Below, in pieces: positions 1 to 9,500 of a stretch of DNA of 12,378 bases. A model generated the notes under the pieces. That model had not been told where the DNA came from. It did not search any database and saw only the letters and a list, made by a program, of their open reading frames with translations. The translations under genes and the position numbers were made by a program. Source of the DNA: Euryarchaeota archaeon UBA111 (lineage in GTDB: Archaea > Thermoplasmatota > Poseidoniia > Poseidoniales > Poseidoniaceae); contig DAWS01000149.1 of assembly GCA_002506025.1 (NCBI GenBank), positions 1-12,378 on the forward strand, in the 5' to 3' direction. Position 1 is the stretch's first letter. Each line of letters begins with the position of its first letter.

Positions 1-523
1 TAACTGTTGTTGAGGATGAACCACCAGAGTTGTTAGCCCAGATAGTGTAGGTAATCGGTGATGTTTGTAGCACTGTAGGTGTGCCCCAAATTGTTCCATT
101 GCTAGAGCCAAAGTTGAGGCCATTTGGCACATCAGGTTCAATTTCCCAACTTGTTACTGCGCCACCGCCTGGCGATACGGTGTTAGGCGTCATGACTTGA
201 TTGAGGGTCAAATCGATATCTATTGGGTTGTAATTGAAGGAGCCGGGTGCTTGCGCGTTGATCGTAATGTTAACTGTAGTGGAAGCAGAGCCGACCGAGT
301 TGTTTGCCCAGATTACGTACACTCCGCCAGCAATAATTACAGTTGGAGTTCCCCAAATAGTTCCATTAGTAGATCCGATATTCAAACCGGTTGGTAACAT
401 TGGATCAGTCTCCCATGAGGTAATTTCGCCACTGGTTGAGCTGTTGGTGAATGTTGGATATTGTGACGTAATAGCAGTTAGGTGAGTGCCGCTAATATCT
501 GCATAGGCAATGCTTCCCGGTGC
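1..523 (-). repeat. He_PIG repeats at the left edge (last one cut by the window)
   Basis: One full repeat lies at 523-254 (90 residues, opening APGSIAY) and one partial repeat at 253-1. The partial repeat shares long identical stretches with the two PGTFTYSP repeats at 2959-2420, for instance NTVSPGGGAVTSWEIEPDV and NGLNFGSSNGTIWGTP. A copy about 2.4 kb away, on the other side of propeller D, is thus more similar to them than their own neighbours are. This points to duplication of a larger block, or to conversion between copies. The protein continues beyond the window. Confidence 0.85.
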
Positions 524-3500
524 GCCTGTGATGTAGAGTGTGAAGGTGGCAGTGGTAGTAAATCCAAGCGCAGTAACTGTAACAGTGTGAGTGGAATTGA
601 CATGTACTTCGGTTGGGGTTCCCGAAATAGTTCCAGTTCTCCAATTCATCGTTAGTCCATCTGGCAGGGGTGGGGCGATATCGAACACAGGTATAGCCGT
701 CAGACCTTGCCCCGAACCCTTGACCGTTGTCAACTTGATTGCGTTGTTATTTGGTGCACTGTGGGCAATGAATATATCGTCATTAGCGTCAATTTCCATC
801 ACACTACCCCAGCCACCATAACCATCAAGCAAGACTGGTGCAATCCAAGAACCAGAAGCATTGGTTAGATACTTCAAATGTTTATTCGCCCCAATGTGAT
901 AAGCAATATGCACTGCGTCGTTGGAATCAACTGCAATAGCCGGCCAATGTGCTTTTTCTGAAGAAAGGTTGCGGTTTTCGAACCAATTTCCAGGCGTACC
1001 GCTGTGTAGATACATTCGTTTCATTTGATTATGCTGGAATTGTGATACTATGTGCAGGGTTCCCTGAGAATCGATGGCCATTTCCGGGGTCGTCCCGATA
1101 TTGTAGTGGTTCGTGTTGGTATTGTACAGGTTCGCAACACCTGCAATCGTCTCATTTTGCCAAACACCGTTGATGCGGCTGGACATGCGCAAATCATTAC
1201 ATCCTACGTTACAATAGTATGCGACGTATAAGTTGCCATCGCCGTCCATAACCATTGATGGATCGTTGCCTTCGTCCCTTGAGGTATTGGTGATAGTCTC
1301 GTTGATCCACGAACCCCCTTGGTTGGTGTGATATTGCAGGTCGCGATAGGTGTTCTCGTTAATCGTCGTTACAATATGGACTGCATCTGTGATCGGATGA
1401 ACCACAATAGCCGTCCCACGCCCACCACCAGTAACTGATGCAACACCCAAAGTAGACAAAACCCATGAGCCAGAAGCGTTGGTTGCATAACGTAGTTCAC
1501 CGTTGTGCAAATCAACGTATGCAATATGAAGCGCACCATGACGGTCTATGGCTACTGATGGATGCTGTCCAGTATCGATCCCATTGTCAATCAGGGATTC
1601 GGTCCAAACCCCATTCCAGAGGTATCTCAATGCAAGGTCATGAGTTGTTGCCCCGGTATCGTTGCGAGCAAAGACTACTGCCATTTCACCTTGCTCACCT
1701 GAATCGATACCGATCCAATGTGAGCCATCGCCAGTTTGTAAATTGCCACTCAAGACAGACGAGATATTGCTTACTCCGGACGACCAGCCGTAGCTACTGA
1801 CGGCATGGTTGTAGGTCATCGTAATGTCAGAAATTGTCGAGTTAACGCTTCCCTCGGTATAAATCGGTGAAATCGTTAGTGTTCCCGCATTACTTTGCAC
1901 TAGGATGTAAATTGTAGTTGAATCGGTTCCACCAGTATTAGTTGCGGTGATGGTGTAGGAAATGTTAGTTGTCGTAACTGTTGGAGTCCCAGTTATCTCA
2001 CAAGTACTAGATAGCGAAAGTCCGGTTGGCAGAGTTGGTGAATCGCTGCATGATACTATAGTTCCGCCAGAATTAATCACCGGCAGAGGAGTCATCGCAG
2101 TGTTGACTACCAATGTCAGTGAAGCCTCGCTGTAAGTGATTGAAGGTGCAACATCATTGACTGTGACATGAACATTGGCTACGGCCGAGCCACCTGAATT
2201 ATTGGCGTAGATAGTATATTGTGTCCTAGTCAAGAGTGCACCTGGTGTTCCACTAATGATCCCGTTTGCAGTATTAAAGTGGAAATGAGGACCTGGGTCC
2301 GGCGAAATTTCCCACGTCTCGACCGCTCCACCAGTGTTGGTCGGATTGGAATGTGGACTAATTGGAACGCCAAGTGTTGCAACAATTTCATTCAGTGAAT
2401 AAGAAATCACTGCTGCGTCATCGATAATGGTAATTGTTACAGTTGTTGAGGATGAACCGCCAGAGTTGTTAGCCCAAACCGTGTAGGTAATTGGTGAGGG
2501 TTGTAGGACCGTTGGTGTGCCCCAAATTGTCCCGTTGCTGGAACCAAAATTGAGTCCGTTTGGCACATCTGGCTCGATTTCCCAACTTGTTACTGCACCG
2601 CCGCCTGGCGAAACGGTGTTAGGTGTCATGGCTTGATTGAGGGTCAAATCCATATCTACTGGACTGTAAGTGAATGTTCCAGGGGCAATATCGGTAATGG
2701 CTATTGTCACAGTTGTTGAGGATGAGCCGCCGGTGTTGTTTGCCCAGATAGTGTAGGTAATTGGTGAGGTCTGTAGAACCGATGGTGTACCCCAAATTGT
2801 CCCGTTGCTGGAGCCAAAGTTGAGTCCATTTGGTACGTCCGGCTCGATTTCCCAACTTGTGACTGCGCCGCCTCCTGGCGAAACCGTGTTAGGCGTCATG
2901 GCTTGATTGAGGGTCAAATCCATATCTACTGGACTGTAAGTGAATGTTCCAGGTGCAACATCGTTTACTGTCATCGTTATGGTTGTCGAAGCGGAACCAC
3001 CTGAATTATTAGCCCAAATCGTGTAAGTTGTAGCAGGGGTAATTGCGGTTGGAGTGCCCCAAATATACCCGTCATTTGCATCTATTGACAAGCCAGCGGG
3101 TAGATCACTTGCCTCCCAACTTGTTGCTTCGCCACCCGTAGCTGTGGCATGAATAGTGGAGATTGTCTGATCTTTAGTGAAAACATAAGAGGCGGATGGG
3201 TAACTGATTGAAGGAGCCACATCATTTACGGTAAAAGTGATGGTTGTGGAAGCGGAACCACCTGAATTGTTAGCCCAGATCGTGTAGGTTGTCGAAGGAG
3301 TGACGGCGGTTGGAGTGCCCCAAATATAACCGTCATTTGCATCTATTGACAAGCCAGCGGGTAAATCACTTGCCTCCCAACTTGTTGCTTCGCCACCCGT
3401 AGCAGTGGCATGTATAGTGGAGATTGTCTGGTCCTTTGTGAAGATGTATGAAGCGGACGGATAACTGATAGAAGGTGCTACATCATTTACGGTTATGTTA

Positions 3501-6500
3501 ACGTAAGTTGTTGCGGTGCCACCAGAGTTAGTTGCCGTAATTGTATACATTGTTCTTGTTTCAACAATGTTCGGAGTGCCGGTAATTTCTCCTGTCGCTG
3601 TGTCGAAATTAAGTCCATTCGAGAATGACGGACTTATTGCCCACGAGCCCGCTACACCACCAGAATTGGAAGGTGAAATAGTACTTATTGCCACATCTTT
3701 GGTAAAGGTAAGATCGTTTTGGGTGTAAGATATTACAGGTGGGTCGAGTGCGAACTCTAGGTAGATGGTCGTACTGACCGAATTACCGCTGATATTGGCA
3801 TAGACTGTGTGAGTAGTGTTAGTGTAAGTCGAAGTTGGTGTACCACTAATTACTCCGCTGCGCCAATTCATATGCAAACCAGCAGGTAAAGCCGGACTGA
3901 TTTGCCATGTCGTGTGTTGCTTAACGCCCTTGCCTGAACCCGGTGTCGTAGCATGCTCTAATTCCTGATTAACCGCTACATCGCTGTGAGCAATGTGAAT
4001 ATCATCGTTCGAATCTATGGATAGTGAGTTGAATGTCCCTCCGTCGTGAGATAGAGTTGCTTTATTCCAACTACCGCTGGAGTTAGTCACATACTCGACA
4101 ATGTAATTATCGGCGAAATTAAATTTGCTGTAAACAATGTGTAAATCGCCGTTAGAGTCGGCTGCGATACTAGTATAGTGCACTGCTTGATTGAGTTGCA
4201 CATCTGAAACCGACCACGAGCCATAATTGCCTGAGGCCAACCTTAGGTCGTTGTTATTATCATCTTGCACAAAGGAAATGTGAACAACATCATTGTAATC
4301 CACGGCAATTGATGAGTACTTTCCTTGATTACCCGCGAACGCAACTATTTCTAAATTCCACGACCCGCCTGAATTTGATGCATAGATTAAGTCGTTACCC
4401 GATTCTCGGAAATATGAAACATGTGCTTTATCATTCGAATCTAAGGCAATGGCCGGGTCAAAGGCGTTTTTAGTAACATCTGAGATCATAGTTGTGGACC
4501 AACTTCCACCTTGATTAGTTGTGTAATTTATTGTATGGATAGTATTCGCTGAGTTCTTGGTTGAGTATACGATGTGTACATTATCCAGAGAATCGATAGC
4601 TAAGTCTGTCCCAGCAATCCATCCCTTCGCTACATTCTTGTTGCTACCCAATGTATAATGTAGATCAACAACATTCCAAGTCCCACTAGAATTTGTTGCA
4701 TAGCGTAAAACATCATTTGTCATATCTAAGTAAACAATGTGCACTACACCACTTGAATCAATTCCGATACTTGGGTATTTCAAATCGGTGACTGAATTCT
4801 GAATTACGGAGGTGGTCCAGCTACCATCGTAGTAATAGGCCAATTTCATATCATTTGATATCGATTCATAACCAACAATAGCCATTGCACCATTAGGGCC
4901 TTGAGCAATATCATTCCCTTGAGTGTATGAACCGGCAATAACTTGAGAGGAACTGGTTGAAACCCCAGTGGTCCACGCTGGACTACTAGTGTCACCGTTG
5001 ATAGTATGAGTGAAAGTAATTGGAGTAATCGCTGAATTTGGCACATCTGAAATGCCATCTACGCTAGAGGTTAGGGTAGCAAATACTTGCACTCCAATAG
5101 TAAGACTTGCAGTATCAGTACCGCCTGAATTGGTTGCTGTAACAGTATATACTTGAGATGTGGAATCTACCGTTGGCGTACCTGATAATTCACCTGTTGC
5201 TGTATCAAAATGGAGACCGTTTGGAACGCCTGGAGAGATACTCCATGAGGTCGCAGCTCCCCCACTATTGGACGGGGTAACCGAAGTCATTGCCTCATTG
5301 ACAATCAAGTCAAAAGTGGTGGTTGAGTAGGAAATGATGGGTGCTTGATCAATTATTGAAATAGAAATTGTTGTGGTATCGGTGCCACCAGAATTGGTTG
5401 CCGTAATTGTATAAGTTGCTGGTGTGGTTTGTAGGCCAGTGGGCGTTCCAGTAATTTCTCCGGTTGAAGTATCAAAGGTAAGACCTGTTGGTTCGGTTGG
5501 GGAGATGGTCCAAGATGTCGCTGCACCTCCGGTATTTGTTGGGGTAATCGTTGAGATTGCAGTATCCTTGGTAAGAGTGAATGGAGAGCCTGAGTAAGAG
5601 ATTGTTGGAGTCTGAGCAACCACATTAAGGTAGAACTGCCCAGTATAAGACAAACCGGTAGATGAGGTTGCAGTAATGGTATGAGTAGTGTTGACTTGAG
5701 ATATGGTTGGTGCTCCTGAAATCGTACATGTCCCGTCTTCCACGCTAAGTCCAGTTGGCAGGGAAGGTGAGAAAGTACAAGTTGCGCCAGATAATGCTGA
5801 GCGTGTTGATGATGCTGTGATATAACCTTGAATTGTTTGATGGTAAAGGTTGCCACTGTTGACAGTGTTACGATGTGCTATATGGATATCGTCGTTAGCA
5901 TCCACTGTGATTGCGGTATCCAAACCGGTTCTTTCAGTTGGGTGAACATATATTCCTTCTTTGACCCATGAACCTGTGGCATCGGTAGCATACCACAAGT
6001 CATCAAACGCAGCACCATTCATTTCATATGAAATATGGGCAGAACCTTGAGAATCGTAAGCAAGAGAATTGTATCTTCCGACACTGCCTGAGAAGTGGAT
6101 TACTTCGGTAGACCAAGAAGAACCGTCATACACTTTATACTCTAAATCATCGCTGTGAGCATTGAAATAAGATATTCCTGGCTCATCAGTGATTGGAGAT
6201 ACCGCAATATCCAAAGCCATTCCGCCTGCATTGTATATGTTTTTTAGATTTGAACCAACCCATGTCCCTGACGTATCGGTAGCATAATGCAAGTCGTCTA
6301 AAGTGGCGTCATACATGGCGACATGTATGTGATCGCTTGAATCAATAGCAATCGAGTTCCACTCAACATCAACCCCTGTGATGATTGGCGAGAATGACCA
6401 AGATGTAGCACTCAAACAGTTACTCGAACATGTCGCATGGGTTAACTCTCCACCACTCTCCCGGTATGAGATGTGTGGGTTATCGTTGGAGTCAATAGCA

Positions 6501-9500
6501 ATTGAGGTATATCTCCCGCCACTACCATCTATGGTCTCCTTCCCCCAAGAATTAGAACCTGAAGCCTTGTATGCATACTTCAAGTCATTGCCCTCATTTC
6601 TGTGGTAAGACACGTGAAGACCATCGGATGAATCAATCGCAATACTACAATACTGGCCTACTCGCATGTCTGAATCAATGGTTGTGGTAACCCATGAACC
6701 AGATACATTGGTTGTATATCTTAGATCTTCCTTTGAGCCTGACCGATACGAAACTATGTGCACTTTGTTGTTACTATCGGTGACTATGCTGTTGTAATAA
6801 CCAGATTCGCCAGCAGTATATGCCGCACTCGAACTGTTTTGCACACTCGAGGACCAGCCTGTCCAATTGAAAGTGATTGGAGTAATGGTGTTGTCTTGTA
6901 TTATCTCAACGCCAGCAACGCTTGGCTCTACTTGCCACATCGACATCAACTGAACCGTTGCAGTGGCAGATTGAGTAGTAGTATTGGCGTAGATTGTATA
7001 ATCCTTGGCGGCGAATCCTTCAGCAGGAGTTCCCCAAATAGTTCCATTATTAGCGCCAAACGATAATCCGGTAGGTAAGTCTGGATGGATTTCATAGGTT
7101 TCTGTATTGGCTAGGCTACGGAATTTACCAAATCTTAGTTGGTCTGTATCTTCATCGAGATAAACAAGGTGCATGTCTCCATTTCTGTCCAATTCCATTG
7201 AAACACCCTTTCCTCTGGCGGATGACTCTCCATCAAGTGTTTGGGTAATCCAAGAACCTTGAGCATTTGATGAATAATTCAGTGTGTTTCCATTACTATT
7301 ATGATACACAATGTGAGCTTTGTCGTTGTCATCTAATTGTAAGACCAAACCAGATTGAGCATTAGCTCCATCATCAATGGTGGTCGTAACAAATCCTGAC
7401 CCTGCAGCATTGGTGGAATAGTATACCTTAGTACCAGCATTGTTAGAATATGCAATGTGGACATAGCTATTCGAATCGATGGCGATGGAAGTATCCCCAC
7501 TGGTACTAGTAGATGAGTCGACATTTTGCCTTACCCAAGAGTTAGACCCTTCCTTGTAAGCATACTTTAGGTAATTACCTGTGCCATGTTTGTAAACTGC
7601 ATGTACCGTCGAGTCTGCATCATCAACGACAATCGAATTATGACGGCCAATCGGCCCGGTACCGGAGTGAATAATCCCGTGAGCCCACGAACCACCGGCA
7701 ACTTTCTTGCTCCAGCGTAGATCTTGGCCATCAGGAACGCCTTCAAAATAAGCGACATACAGAGTATCGTGTTCGTCGATATCCATGGAAATAAAAGCAC
7801 CTACTGCAGTTGCAGTGTATAAATTAGATTTTGACCAAGTAGAGTCCCCTGAAATTGAGCCGTCATGAGAAATTGCTCTGGTTGCATATCTGATATCTTC
7901 AGTATTGGTTTTTTGGTAAACTATGTGGATATAATCATTCGAGTCGATGGCAATGTTGCATTCTAATCCTACATTAACAGAGTTTGTCGCCTGGACCGCC
8001 TCCCATGCCCAGCTTCCTGTTACATCGGTCATGTAGTATAGGTTACCAGTGCCATAATTGGTGCGGAAACAAATATGTGAATTGCCGTTTCTGTCAATGG
8101 CAATATCCATATCTTGGTGAACGTCATACGGCGTATAGTCAAATGGTTGTATAGAAGCGTTAGTAACGTAGGAAGTTGTTGCTGAAATTGTAATTGGCGT
8201 CATTGGAGTATTGGCCGTTAATTGTGCACTAGTAGCACTAGGTGTGATGGAGATGTAATAACATGAGCCATCCTCAAATTGTGCATTGCTATCATAATTT
8301 AATGCACCCTCATTAGTACATCCAACTGTTGGACTAGATAGGGGAGAGTAACTCCATTTAGTTCCCGGTACCCAAGGACTTGCCTCATCCGCAGCATAAG
8401 CGCCGGCACCAAGAATATGTAGTGGTGAGCCCCACACTGGCCTGAAATCTCTGTTGTCAGGGTCGACTAAGAAATCACTGACTTGCCAGTATTTTGGGAC
8501 TCCAGTGGTAATAACTGGAACTGGCGACAATTGATTATCAGTAGCTCCATTGCCTAATCTTCCATTCCCACCAGTACCCCAACAGGTCATTGTTGCATCA
8601 TCGAGAATTGCACAAACATGTCCTGTTCCGGCAATCAGAGCGTGCGCTGTGCGACCTGCGCCCAGACTATCGGTTGTAGTTGGAGTGAATACATCACTCA
8701 TTCCTCCAGTACCCGTTGAGATACCTGAGCCCCAGCACTTAACCGTGCCATCATCAATTACTGCACAGCCGTGGCCTCCGCCTTGAACAACTTGTTTTGC
8801 ATATCGATCTGTTCCAAGCGATGCGGTAAATGTCGGTGTAGTCTGTTGAAAACTATTCCCTGTACCTAATCGACCATTACTGCCTTGACCCCAGCACATT
8901 ACTCTACCGTCATTAATCACTGCACATGTCTGCGCCCAACCAGCGTCTACATCTACGGCATACAATCCTGAACCAAATGATGTGCTTTGGGTCGGCGTGG
9001 TTGAGGGAGCGCCGGATGTGCCGAGTCCAAGTTGACCGTTTTGATTTCTACCCCAACACTTTACCGAGCCGTCTTCAATTAACGCGCAAGTAAAGGTCCA
9101 ACCAGCCGTCAGCGAAATCGCTTGAGAAGTGCCGGTGAAACCTGATATTGTGATTGGGCTAAACGAATTTGTTGTAGTTCCATCTCCCAACTGGCCATAG
9201 ACATTGGAGCCCCAGCATTTTACATTCCCGTCGTCGAGAACTGCACATGAATGATGTCCTCCGGCAACAATATCAACCGCTTCGACACCAACACCTAGTG
9301 ATAATGTTGGAGTTGGCGTGTATCTAGAAATCTGGGTGCCATCTCCCAATTGCCCATGGTTGTTATACCCCCAACAACTAACTGTTCCATCGTTAAGAAT
9401 GGCACATGAATGATGACCTCCTGTCGCAACCTTCACTGGATAAAGACCTGTGCCAAAGGAGGTTATTTCTACTGGCAGGGAAGAAAAAGTGCCATGGAGA

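Noticed and set aside
197..1800. Plus-strand open frames such as 234-485, 591-821 and 1465-1800
   Set aside because: They overlap the giant minus-strand gene, lack ribosome binding sites, and appear because of the repeats' biased codon content. The minus frame has clear domain motifs throughout.
2420..3745. A CRISPR array or insertion sequence suggested by regular direct repeats
   Set aside because: The repeats are 255-270 bp, contiguous, in frame and coding for Ig-like domains; there are no spacers, terminal inverted repeats or transposase.
5353..5856. A 167-residue minus-strand frame rich in Leu, Gln and Pro
   Set aside because: It is in another frame of the same strand, within the split-Ig/He_PIG region. 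Its composition is an artefact of shifted Ser/Thr/Asn codons.
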